Shown here: in pieces, positions 37,760-46,067 of the stretch
Position numbering within the stretch: position 1 is the stretch's first letter
Layout of the letters: each line of letters opens with the position of its first letter
Source: FEN-1219 sp963713355
GTDB taxonomy: Bacteria; Pseudomonadota; Gammaproteobacteria; Steroidobacterales; Rariloculaceae
DNA: 64,000 nucleotides
Assembly: GCA_963713355.1 (NCBI GenBank)
Contig: CAVQLK010000011.1
Location: 310,001 to 374,000, forward strand
Direction of reading: 5' to 3'
Program-made: the position numbers and the translations under genes
Notes under the pieces: generated by a model
Told to the model about the DNA's origin: nothing
The model's input: only the letters and a program-made list of their open reading frames with translations
The model's database searches: none

Positions 37760-38850
37760 GCCGGATTCGAGTGACCGTATTCGTCGATCTGATCGCGCGT
37801 GTAGGCGCCCATATCCGCACCTCGGATCCATTGGCGATGCCAGTCCGCTGTACGAGCCAGCGCGTCCTCCAATCCCCAACGCGGGCGCCAGCCGAGCTCG
37901 GTGCGCGCCCGGGTGCTGTCGAGCCGCAAGACTGCGGCCTCCGGTGGATTGTCGGAAGACTCCGCATACACCACCTCTCCGCCGCCCCAGAGACGCGCAA
38001 TGATTCGCGCGACCTCGTCAGCCGTTGCATCGGCGGTCGGGTCCGGGCCGAAATTCCAGGCGGATGCGAAACGTCCGCCATCCGCGTCCAGGAGTCGCTG
38101 CGCAAGCAGGATGTACCCCGCGAGGGGCTCCAGGACGTGCTGCCAGGGGCGTACAGAATTCGGGAAGCGCAGCTGCACGGCTTCGTCACGGGAGAAAGCA
38201 CGGATGCAGTCCGGCACCAGCCGGTCCCTAGCCCAATCGCCGCCGCCGATGACGTTTCCGGCGCGCGTCGTTGCAATACGCGCCCCATGGCCGAGCGGTT
38301 CCGAAAAAAAGCTCGCTCGATAACACGACACCACGATCTCGGCCGCAGCTTTGCTTGCGCTGTACGGGTCGCGTCCGCCAAGCCGGTCGTTTTCGCTGTG
38401 TGGCTCGACAGCCTCGAATTTCTCGTACACCTTGTCGGTGGTAATGACCACGATGGCCTTGACGGAGGGCACGCTACGCGCCGCCTCGAGCAGATGGGCC
38501 GTGCCGGTGATGTTTACCGCCAAGGTGTCGAGCGGCTGGCGATAACTTTCGCGAACGAGCGGCTGAGCAGCCAAATGAAAGATGACTTCAGGCTGCGTAG
38601 CCACGCACGCGCCGCGTAGTCGGGAGAAATCTCGAAGATCTGCGCGAACGTCCGAAGCCAGAATCTCACTGAGATGGGCGGCTTCAAACAGATTGGGGTC
38701 GGTGGGCGGATCGAGTGCATATCCGTGCACCTTCGCCCCGAGCTGACTCAGCCATGCCGCCAACCACGCACCCTTGAAACCAGTATGGCCCGTCAGAAGC
38801 ACGTCAACACCGCGCCAAAGTGCGGGATCGATCTTTACCACTGCTTCCAA
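37756..38850 (-). CDS. rfbG: CDP-glucose 4,6-dehydratase
   Basis: A 364-residue SDR with LLTGHTGFKGAWLAAWL (the HTGFKG form is diagnostic of RfbG), FHLAAQPLVRESY, VVITTDKVYEK and the YSASKAAAE Tyr/Lys pair. It converts CDP-glucose to CDP-4-keto-6-deoxyglucose. Its start overlaps rfbF by 16 bases and its stop overlaps the RmlC-like gene by 4, so the five-gene set is translationally linked. Confidence 0.95.
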   Translation of the reverse strand: MEAVVKIDPALWRGVDVLLTGHTGFKGAWLAAWLSQLGAKVHGYALDPPTDPNLFEAAHLSEILASDVRADLRDFSRLRGACVATQPEVIFHLAAQPLVRESYRQPLDTLAVNITGTAHLLEAARSVPSVKAIVVITTDKVYEKFEAVEPHSENDRLGGRDPYSASKAAAEIVVSCYRASFFSEPLGHGARIATTRAGNVIGGGDWARDRLVPDCIRAFSRDEAVQLRFPNSVRPWQHVLEPLAGYILLAQRLLDADGGRFASAWNFGPDPTADATADEVARIIARLWGGGEVVYAESSDNPPEAAVLRLDSTRARTELGWRPRWGLEDALARTADWHRQWIRGADMGAYTRDQIDEYGHSNPA

Positions 38851-39605
38851 GGCGCTCTACCTGTCGACCACATCTCTTCTAGCAAATTCCTGTCTCGCAG
38901 CGTGTCCATCGGCTGCCAGAACCCATGATGCTCGAACGCCATCAGTTCACCCTGGCTCGCGAGTCGGACCAGCGGTTCTACTTCCCAGCTCGTTCGATCT
39001 CCATCGATGAAGTCCAAACAACGGGGCGAAAGAACAAAGAAACCGCCATTGATCAGTCCCCCGTCGCCGCGCGGTTTTTCGGCGAAACCCACGACTTGTT
39101 CGCCGTTCAACTCCAAGGCGCCGTATCTGCCCGGCGGTTGCACCGCCGTGACGGTTGCGAGCTTTCCGTGGCGACGATGAAATGCGATCTCCGCGCCGAT
39201 ATCCAAATTCGCCAATCCATCGCCGTAGGTGAAACAGAACTCCTTCTCATCAGCAACGTATCGTTCGACTCGCTTGAGTCGTCCACCCGTTAGCGTCGTT
39301 TCTCCGGTGTCCACCAGTGTGACTTTCCAAGGCTCGGCGTACCGTTGATGCACTTCCATGTGGTTCCGCGCAATGTCGAACGTCACGTCGGACATGTGCA
39401 GGAAGTAATTCGCGAAATACTCCTTGATCAAGTACCCCTTGTAACCGCAACAGACGATGAAATCGTTGATGCCGTGAACCGAGTACGTCTTGAGGATGTG
39501 CCAAAGGATCGGACGGCCGCCGATCTCGATCATTGGCTTCGGTCTGAGATGCGTTTCCTCGGAGATTCTCGATCCGAGACCGCCGGCAAGAATAACTGCT
39601 TTCAA
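38835..39605 (-). CDS. rfbF: glucose-1-phosphate cytidylyltransferase
   Basis: The 256-residue nucleotidyltransferase starts MKAVILAGGLGSRISEET and has RPKPMIEIGGRPILWHI, both RfbF signatures, followed by FCFTYGDGLANLD (metal-binding Asp) and a GLINGGFFVL loop. It forms CDP-glucose from CTP and glucose-1-phosphate. First gene of the CDP-sugar cassette, 57 bases after wzz. Confidence 0.95.
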   Translation of the reverse strand: MKAVILAGGLGSRISEETHLRPKPMIEIGGRPILWHILKTYSVHGINDFIVCCGYKGYLIKEYFANYFLHMSDVTFDIARNHMEVHQRYAEPWKVTLVDTGETTLTGGRLKRVERYVADEKEFCFTYGDGLANLDIGAEIAFHRRHGKLATVTAVQPPGRYGALELNGEQVVGFAEKPRGDGGLINGGFFVLSPRCLDFIDGDRTSWEVEPLVRLASQGELMAFEHHGFWQPMDTLRDRNLLEEMWSTGRAPWKQW

Positions 39606-39662
39606 GTTCGGCCTAGCCCTCGATATGTAAGCGCGGATTCAGCGTCGGCTAACCGGTTGCGG

Positions 39663-40622
39663 CTATGACGCGCTCGTGGAATCGGCCGATTCGCTTCGGA
39701 ACGTAGCACGTACGAAGACGAACCCCACCGACAAGGCGGCGCCAAGCAGCACGGCGATTATCACGATCTGCGTACGCCGTGGTCGGGAACGCCATTTTGG
39801 CGCCGTAGCTCGATCGACGATCCGGAAAGCGAACTCGACATTGCCTTTTGCGACCATCAGCTTCTCCAGCTCGTTCTCGAGAAGGCCGGAGATCGATTGC
39901 TGCAGCGCAACGAGACTGGCGTCCTGCAATTGTTCCCGCAAATAAGCCACGTTCGTTTCCGCGACGGACAATGCGCGCTGCCGCATACGGTCGTTCAGCC
40001 GCTCCGCGAGCGCATTCGCCCACTGCGCCGCTAGCTCGGGATCCGTCCACTCGATGGCCAGGCTAACGACTCCTGTTCGAGTGTTCGTCTGAACGGTTCG
40101 GACTTCCTCGTTGAAGTACCTCACGCCATCGCGAATTTCGGGCGCCTCTCTGAAGCTGTTCGATTCCCAACGGCCCGCGGCCGCATCCCATTCGTCGGCA
40201 AACAGTATCGGTAACAACTGATGTTGTTCGATGAACTCTCGCGTGAAACCGTCCGACTCGAGCACGGCGAGCGCCTCGCCGGTCTCGGTTTCTCCGCCGA
40301 TGTTGATGCCTGCAAGACTCGCGAGGCCGCTCAGTTGGCCGAGCTGACCCGACAACCCTTGTGTATTCGTCGATGCCGGGATCAACAGTGTTTGAGCTTG
40401 GTACCATTGCGGTGCCAAGAGCGCGTAGGCGACCGACGCAACTGCGCACGCGCCGGTAAACGCGAGGACGGACCATCTTCCGCGCCACAGTACCTGCCAC
40501 AGTTCACGCAGATCGATCTCCGCACCGCCGCGCACGAATTGCGGTTGGATGAACGGGACGCCTCGTTCGTCGGATGCAAAGCGAGGATCCGGATGGCGTG
40601 TCGGCTGAGTGTCTTCGTGCAC
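39663..40622 (-). CDS. wzz: chain-length determinant protein (Wzz family)
   Basis: The 319-residue protein has an N-terminal transmembrane helix (about residues 52-72, WSVLAFTGACAVASVAYALL), a large periplasmic helical domain (about 75-280) and a second membrane helix near the C-terminus (IVIIAVLLGAALSVGFVFV). A proline-containing start to that helix region (APKWRSRPRR) is typical. Wzz sets polymer chain length together with Wzy. GTG start. It is the first gene of the minus-strand operon reaching to gmd. Confidence 0.9.
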   Translation of the reverse strand: MHEDTQPTRHPDPRFASDERGVPFIQPQFVRGGAEIDLRELWQVLWRGRWSVLAFTGACAVASVAYALLAPQWYQAQTLLIPASTNTQGLSGQLGQLSGLASLAGINIGGETETGEALAVLESDGFTREFIEQHQLLPILFADEWDAAAGRWESNSFREAPEIRDGVRYFNEEVRTVQTNTRTGVVSLAIEWTDPELAAQWANALAERLNDRMRQRALSVAETNVAYLREQLQDASLVALQQSISGLLENELEKLMVAKGNVEFAFRIVDRATAPKWRSRPRRTQIVIIAVLLGAALSVGFVFVRATFRSESADSTSAS

Positions 40623-40831
40623 TTTCAGGTCCCTAGCAACCAGCGGCGCTCATGATCGAGCAAGCGCGGTGCTCGCATCCAACTGAGGTAGCGTGCACAA
40701 GATCTCCCGACCTGCCGGCGCCATGCGCGATTGTAGATGATTGATTAATAGCGCTCCACGGCCGCCGGCGCATATCTTACCTGGGCCGAGAAGGCTCGGC
40801 CGCCCCGATCGGAGCCGTCTCTGCGCCGGGT
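40623..40831. other. divergent intergenic region with possible wzz promoter
   Basis: This 209-base stretch separates wzz (minus) from a plus-strand remnant. A minus-strand TACAAT (plus-strand 40730-40735) could be the -10 for wzz, leaving about 105 bases of leader, but no good -35 is seen. A 7-bp hairpin (GGCCGAG-aagg-CTCGGCC, 40784-40801) is present. No JUMPstart/ops-like element was found. Confidence 0.3.
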
Positions 40832-40944
40832 CTTACGGTTGGAGCATCGACTTGAACTTCGGCTACTATGCCTGTCCCGACTACGAAGCCCTGGCGTTCT
40901 GGAGTGACGGCCGAAATCTCACGGCGTTGCAGCGCAGACGAGTG
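40832..40944 (+). pseudogene. 3' remnant of a C-methyl-sugar reductase gene
   Basis: The frame reads GWSIDLNFGYYACPDYEALAFW and ends shortly after, matching the C-terminus of the reductase at 35107 (GWAMELELGHYPYPDYEPLAFW). The rest of the gene, about 240 residues, is gone. DNA similarity to the intact copy is only moderate, so this is an older or foreign paralogue. It runs in frame into the following methyltransferase gene, which makes that gene's open frame look 68 codons too long. Confidence 0.65.
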
Positions 40945-42030
40945 ATGTCGCTCAAAAACCCAACGCCCGATGCGGGCGAGCTGTACTCCGTGAAGAATCT
41001 GCCGGTCTTCCAGAATCGCATGTTCGACTCGGCGGCCGCAGCCAAGGCGTGCGCGCGCGGCGACGTCGTGTTGGTGCAGGATCTCACGACAGGATTGATC
41101 TTGAATCGGGCATTCGATCCCGAGCGAATGGAGTACGACGGCGCTTATCAGAACGAGCAGGCGATGAGCGCAGCGTTTCAGCGCCATCTGCACGAAGTTG
41201 CTACCGTCATCGCGGCCCACTTCTCCGGGCAGACCTTGATCGAAGTCGGCTGCGGTAAAGGGTATTTCCTTGAGATCCTGCAAGCCGCGGGCTTCAAGAT
41301 CAGCGGCATGGATCCGGCCTACGAAGGCGTCAACCCCGCGGTGGTCAAGGAGGCCTTCACCGACAAGAGCGGGCGTCGGGCGCAGGGTATCGTCCTGCGA
41401 CACGTTCTGGAGCACGTGGAAGATCCCGTCGCATTCCTCGGTCGCATTCGCGACGCCAACGGCGGCGTTGGAAAGATCTATATCGAAGTGCCCTGCTTCG
41501 AGTGGATATGTGCGCACAAGACGTGGTTCGACATCTTCTACGAGCACGTCAACTACTTCCGCTTGGCGGATTTTCATCGCATGTTCGGCCGGGTCGACGC
41601 CGCGGGGCGGCTGTTCGGCGAGCAGTATCTCTACGTCGTTGCAGACTTGGCGACTCTGCGCGCGCCGCGCTTAGCCGATCGCGTCCGGTTCCCACCCGAT
41701 TTCCTGCGCAGCGTGGAGTCGCACGCGAGCAGGCTCCGGCGGCGAAGATCGCCGGTCGCCGTTTGGGGCGGTGCGTCGAAGGGCGTTCTGTTCACGTTGT
41801 TCATGGAGCGCGCAGGAGCGACGGTCGACGCTGTCGTCGACGCCAATCCCGCCAAACAAGGGAAATTCATCCCCGCCACGGGGCACGTCGTGAGCTCGCC
41901 GGAGCAGGCGATCCGCAGTTTCGCGGACGAGACGGAGATTCTCGTCATGAACTCGAACTACTTGAATGAGATTAGAGACATTACCGGGGGGCGGTTTGGC
42001 TACCGAACGATCGACGACGCAAATGTTTGA
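40945..42030 (+). CDS. SAM-dependent methyltransferase with C-terminal Methyltransf_14-like domain
   Basis: A 361-residue protein: a SAM-binding core (TLIEVGCGKGYFLEIL near residue 97, VLRHVLEHVEDP) and a C-terminal Rossmann-like domain (VAVWGGASKGVLFTLF, VDANPAKQGKFIPA) like that of sugar C-methyltransferases. It lacks the two N-terminal CxxC zinc pairs of the enzyme at 35976. The ATG at 40945 is chosen because upstream sequence belongs to a reductase remnant. It overlaps the next gene by 8 bases. Probably modifies a polymer sugar; substrate unknown. Confidence 0.82.
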   Translation: MSLKNPTPDAGELYSVKNLPVFQNRMFDSAAAAKACARGDVVLVQDLTTGLILNRAFDPERMEYDGAYQNEQAMSAAFQRHLHEVATVIAAHFSGQTLIEVGCGKGYFLEILQAAGFKISGMDPAYEGVNPAVVKEAFTDKSGRRAQGIVLRHVLEHVEDPVAFLGRIRDANGGVGKIYIEVPCFEWICAHKTWFDIFYEHVNYFRLADFHRMFGRVDAAGRLFGEQYLYVVADLATLRAPRLADRVRFPPDFLRSVESHASRLRRRRSPVAVWGGASKGVLFTLFMERAGATVDAVVDANPAKQGKFIPATGHVVSSPEQAIRSFADETEILVMNSNYLNEIRDITGGRFGYRTIDDANV

Positions 42031-42757
42031 GCAAGAGACCGAAGCTCGGATCGCCGCGAATATCGGCAACGAGGAGCTGCACGTCGCTGCCGGCGACTTC
42101 ATGCGCAGTTCGATCGCCGCGAAGTACTCGTACAACTTCACGTGGCTCGGGCGGCCGATCATTCAATATCCACAAGACATGCTGGCAATGCAGGAGCTCA
42201 TTTGGACGCTCAAGCCGGATCTGATCATAGAAACCGGTATCGCGCACGGCGGCTCTTTGATCTTCTCGGCCTCGATGCTCGAGCTCAACGCCGTCTGTGG
42301 AGGACCTTCGGATGCCGAGGTGCTTGCGGTCGACATCGACATTCGCGCTCACAACCGATCCGCGATTGAGAGCCACCCGATCTCCAAGCGCATCTCGATG
42401 ATCGAAGGGTCCAGTGTCGCGCCGGAAATCGTGGACAGGGTGCGGAAGCACGCCGCGGCGAAACGCCGGATACTCGTATTTCTCGATAGCAACCATACTC
42501 ACGAGCACGTTCTTGCCGAGCTCAACGCATACGCGCCGCTCGTTTCGGTCGGCAGCTACTGCGTGGCCTTCGACACCGTCGTCGAGGACCTACCGGACGA
42601 GCAGTTCACCGACCGGCCGTGGGGACCGGGCGACAATCCAAAGACCGCTGTCTATGAGTATCTGAAAGATCATGCGGAGTTCGAGATCGATGAGCGCATC
42701 GACGGCAAGCTCTTGATCAGCGTGGCGCCGAGGGGCTACTTGAAACGCGTGCGTTGA
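42023..42757 (+). CDS. CmcI-like cephalosporin hydroxylase family methyltransferase
   Basis: The 244-residue protein matches the CmcI/rhamnosyl O-methyltransferase family: YSYNFTWLGRPIIQYPQDM, PDLIIETGIAHGGSLIFSASML (SAM site), VLAVDIDIRAHNR and VFLDSNHTHEHVL (metal-binding Asp/His). Despite the family name, polysaccharide-locus members are usually sugar O-methyltransferases. ATG 42023 is used; a TTG at 41996 behind a G-run would add nine residues. It overlaps the previous methyltransferase, so both likely act on the same glycan. Confidence 0.85.
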   Translation: MFEQETEARIAANIGNEELHVAAGDFMRSSIAAKYSYNFTWLGRPIIQYPQDMLAMQELIWTLKPDLIIETGIAHGGSLIFSASMLELNAVCGGPSDAEVLAVDIDIRAHNRSAIESHPISKRISMIEGSSVAPEIVDRVRKHAAAKRRILVFLDSNHTHEHVLAELNAYAPLVSVGSYCVAFDTVVEDLPDEQFTDRPWGPGDNPKTAVYEYLKDHAEFEIDERIDGKLLISVAPRGYLKRVR

Positions 42758-43078
42758 ACCGGGAGCCGTCCGGAAAAGGCCACCCGGGTTGCCGTTGGTG
42801 TGCTTAATGGCCGTCTCGACGCGCGAGGGCGTTGACATGGCAATTCGAGTCGATCCCGAACGCGGATGGTGTTCGTCCCCAGCCACACACGAGAGCTCAA
42901 ACGCGGGCCTTTCGGCGCGAAGTGTCTTGTTGACGACACATCGGTACAGTCTCGGCTCTCAGACCGTAGTATTCTCGTTATTCGTGCCAACGGGCTGTTC
43001 GGTGGTAGTCCTTTGCAAGCACAACGCCCTCGGTTAGCTGAGTCATCGGTCGTCTGGCTAGCACGAACTCTGGTGACC
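42758..43078. other. 321-base gap before the WbpM-like gene
   Basis: No convincing gene is visible. A frame continuous with the next gene runs back to a GTG at 42866, but its residues show no membrane or family pattern. TTGACA at about 42832 lacks a matching -10 at a normal distance. Nothing else recognisable. Confidence 0.4.
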
Positions 43079-45016
43079 ATGCCTCGAAGCCAGAAGCGGC
43101 TCGTCATGCTAGTGGCGGACGCCCTGATGTTGCCCATAAGCCTCTTGGCTGCCGTCTGGCTGGTAAGCCCTCAACCAATCGAGCACCTAGCTTCTTGGGT
43201 GTGGGGTATTCCGGTCGTCATTGGCCTTTCCGGCTTGAGATTTGGTGCGACGTATCGTTCCGTTGTTCGGTTCATGGGTTTCGAGCTCGTAGTCGCGGCG
43301 TTCCGGGCGCTCACACTCGCCGCGTTCGCCTTATTAGTTGCCATAGGGTGGGCAGACAATTGGGCTGACGGCCTACGGGTGAGCACAACGTTTTGGTTGC
43401 TCGGTATGGTGTACGTAGTCGGGGGACGCCTTACCGTCCGTTGGTTCCTTCAAGCGCGCGATGTGGCGGGCGACCGAATCGTCATCTACGGTGCGGGTGA
43501 TGCGGGTGCGCACCTCGTCACCGCGCTACGCGGACGCGGCGAGTTCATCCCGGTGGCGTTTATCGACGATAACTCCGCGGTTCATCGCTCCGTCATCAAC
43601 GGCCTGGAGGTATACCCGCCGCGAGATCTGCGGAGTCTCATCGACGAGTTTGGCGTGTCACACGTACTCCTAGCGCTGCCGTCCGTGTCAAGACGCCGGA
43701 GACTGGAAGTCATCAATCAACTCGAACAGTTTCCCGTGCATGTCCAGACCATGCCCGATACCGGCGACCTTGCTGCGGGCAACGCTCGCGTGGACGACAT
43801 CCGAGAGGTGGACATAACCGACTTGCTCGGGCGGGATACCGTGCCGCCGAATCCAAAGCTGCTTGATGCGTGCATTCGTGGTAAGTCCGTGATGGTGACC
43901 GGCGCGGGTGGCTCTATCGGCTCGGAGCTCTGCGGGCAAATAGCGCAGCTCGGCCCGAAGCGGCTTGTTTTGCTCGATATTTCGGAAGCCGCACTGTATA
44001 TGATCGATCAGGCTTTGCAGGAGCTTGCCCAACGTAAGTCCCTGGAGGTCGAGATAGTGGCGCTCATAGGCTCAGCACATCACCGCGAGCGTATGCGTGA
44101 GGTTCTGGAAACCTATACCGTCGATACCGTTTATCACGCGGCAGCTTACAAGCACGTGCCGCTCGTTGAGCACAACATGATCGAGGGCGTCCACAACAAT
44201 GTCTTCGGCACCCTGCATACGGCTGAGGCTGCGATCGCGGCCGGCGTGAAATCGTTCGTGTTGGTGTCGACCGACAAAGCCGTCCTGCCGACTAATGTCA
44301 TGGGAGCCACCAAGCGTTTCGCCGAGCTGGTTCTTCAAGGGCTCAATCAGCGCGGATCGCAGACGACATTGTCGATCGTGCGTTTCGGGAACGTTCTTGC
44401 GTCGTCTGGTTCTGTCGTGCCGTTGTTTCGCGAGCAAATTCGCAACGGCGGGCCCGTGACCGTCACGCATCCGGAAATCTACCGTTATTTCATGACGATT
44501 CCCGAAGCGGCGTCGCTCGTTCTACAGGCGGGATCGATGGGAACCGGCGGCGACGTGTTCGTACTCGATATGGGCAGGCCGGTACGCATTCGCGATTTGG
44601 CAGAGAAGATGATCCACTTGATGGGTCTCACCGTGCGCGACGAGGACCATCCAGACGGCGACATAGAGATCCGTTATACGGGCTTACGCCCCGCCGAGAA
44701 GTTGTACGAGGAGCTCCTGATCGGCAACAACGTTTCGGGCACGGAGCACCGCAGCATCATGCGTGCAGAGGAGGACCTCCTGCCGTGGGAAGAGCTCAGG
44801 CCGCTGGTCGAGCAACTCTGGAGCGCCTGTCAGCGGCTCGACTGCGGCAAAGCTCGCGAGTTGCTGCTCCGTGTGGTCGTAGGCTACTCCCCGACAACGG
44901 AGGTCGAGGATCTCGTCTGGCGGCAGCGCAACGCCGGGGCGCGCGCCGCGGTGGGCAGCAAGGTCACGCCGCTCGAGCCGCGGCGCGCCGCGCCGCAGGG
45001 CGAGCGGCAGCACTGA
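43079..45016 (+). CDS. membrane UDP-GlcNAc 4,6-dehydratase (WbpM/CapD type)
   Basis: The 645-residue protein has four N-terminal membrane helices (about 10-130), a first Rossmann domain (IVIYGAGDAGAHLVTAL near 140) and a catalytic SDR domain (VMVTGAGGSIGSELC, YHAAAYKHVPLVE, VSTDKAVLPTNVMGATKR). The M-x3-K in place of Y-x3-K is the Ser-Met-Lys triad of long WbpM-type enzymes. It makes UDP-4-keto-6-deoxy-GlcNAc, the substrate for the WbpV-like reductase and the DegT aminotransferase nearby. ATG 43079 gives the family start. Confidence 0.92.
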   Translation: MPRSQKRLVMLVADALMLPISLLAAVWLVSPQPIEHLASWVWGIPVVIGLSGLRFGATYRSVVRFMGFELVVAAFRALTLAAFALLVAIGWADNWADGLRVSTTFWLLGMVYVVGGRLTVRWFLQARDVAGDRIVIYGAGDAGAHLVTALRGRGEFIPVAFIDDNSAVHRSVINGLEVYPPRDLRSLIDEFGVSHVLLALPSVSRRRRLEVINQLEQFPVHVQTMPDTGDLAAGNARVDDIREVDITDLLGRDTVPPNPKLLDACIRGKSVMVTGAGGSIGSELCGQIAQLGPKRLVLLDISEAALYMIDQALQELAQRKSLEVEIVALIGSAHHRERMREVLETYTVDTVYHAAAYKHVPLVEHNMIEGVHNNVFGTLHTAEAAIAAGVKSFVLVSTDKAVLPTNVMGATKRFAELVLQGLNQRGSQTTLSIVRFGNVLASSGSVVPLFREQIRNGGPVTVTHPEIYRYFMTIPEAASLVLQAGSMGTGGDVFVLDMGRPVRIRDLAEKMIHLMGLTVRDEDHPDGDIEIRYTGLRPAEKLYEELLIGNNVSGTEHRSIMRAEEDLLPWEELRPLVEQLWSACQRLDCGKARELLLRVVVGYSPTTEVEDLVWRQRNAGARAAVGSKVTPLEPRRAAPQGERQH

Positions 45017-45194
45017 ATTCGTCCGCTGCCAGTCAACTCCGAACCACGCCAGGACGATGGAGCGCTCGTCGTCGGACTCGGCGGATATGTACGCCGACAG
45101 GACCGCCTTCGCCGACAGGTAAGCGCTTCAATGCGAAGGTGTCCGCAAGAAGCATGATCGACTCGTTCGGGTTGCTAGCGGCCCGGGCAGTCTA

Positions 45195-45929
45195 CTACTT
45201 GTATGCAATCGCCGCGGCGACGTAGTGCCACCGCTTGGGCACCACCTTGTCCAACAAGGCGCTATCAAGCTTTCCCAGAAAGCGACGTTGAGCTTCCGAT
45301 CTCCCGAAGCATCCTAGAAAGCCGAACGTCGTGATCTCGAACGACCTGAAGCAACTCAGCATCGATTCGATTTCGCGCAATGCGAAATAATGCCAGCTAG
45401 CTGCCCGACCGATGAAGTGCGATCGCGCGAAGTTATGCAGCGGCGTGGACCGTAAGTTCTCGGCGAACAGCAATGCGCCGCCTGGTTTCAAGGCGTCATA
45501 CAGCTTCAGCATGATCTCCCGCGAGAGAGTGGCCGGCTCGTTCCGGACGATGCCACCGAGCACGGATTTAAAAGCGATAATGTCAAATCGATTCTTATAG
45601 GAAATCGTGCGCGCGTCGATGTCCGCGTACGACATTCGGTCATCGACGCCGTGGCGACGATGCATTGCTTTGATGTTTTCCGGAACGCCCCCGAGGTCAG
45701 AACATACGACTGAGTTTCCGAGCAGCGCGAGCCACAGCGCAAGGCTGCTGTTGTTTCCGCAACCGAGCTCGAGGCAACTCGCGGGTGAAGGCAGCTGCGC
45801 ATGTCGCTCCCAAAAACCCAACGCGTGTGACCAGTTCACGATGTCCCATCCGATTATCTCCGGAAGTGCACGGGAATCATCGAATTGTGACGGCGCATCG
45901 AGGCCTACCAAGTTGGACACATGTTTCAC
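45195..45929 (-). CDS. class I SAM-dependent methyltransferase
   Basis: The 244-residue protein has motif I SCLELGCGNNSSLALWL near residue 50, motif II VVCSDLGGVPENI and a YDALKPGGALLFAENL post-III strand. The central FKSVLGGIVRNEP and the C-terminal FGRSEAQRRFLGKLD resemble methyltransferases embedded in O-antigen loci. Substrate unknown. It is transcribed against its neighbours; 178 bases upstream of plus coordinate 45195 hold no gene. Confidence 0.8.
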   Translation of the reverse strand: MKHVSNLVGLDAPSQFDDSRALPEIIGWDIVNWSHALGFWERHAQLPSPASCLELGCGNNSSLALWLALLGNSVVCSDLGGVPENIKAMHRRHGVDDRMSYADIDARTISYKNRFDIIAFKSVLGGIVRNEPATLSREIMLKLYDALKPGGALLFAENLRSTPLHNFARSHFIGRAASWHYFALREIESMLSCFRSFEITTFGFLGCFGRSEAQRRFLGKLDSALLDKVVPKRWHYVAAAIAYK

Positions 45930-45950
45930 TATTCGCAGGGTTTTCTCGCT

Positions 45951-45956
45951 TATAAT
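45951..45956 (+). promoter_or_regulatory. candidate -10 element for the DegT-sugar transferase pair
   Basis: TATAAT lies in an unusually AT-rich 100-base stretch between the divergent genes starting at 45929 (minus) and 46068 (plus). No convincing -35 sits at 16-18 bases. On the minus strand the overlapping TATTAT could serve the methyltransferase. Weak evidence in either direction. Confidence 0.35.
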
Positions 45957-46067
45957 ATAGCAGGCAGGCAGCTATTTTTTGGGATAGTCTAGATTGGATT
46001 GCTTTGTCCATCCCGAAAAAGAAAAGATACGATCGCCAGGGTGGCGCAACCTTAACCGGGGGAATGC

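Noticed and set aside
40623..40831. JUMPstart/ops element upstream of wzz
   Set aside because: No GGCGGTAG core was seen on the minus strand upstream of wzz.
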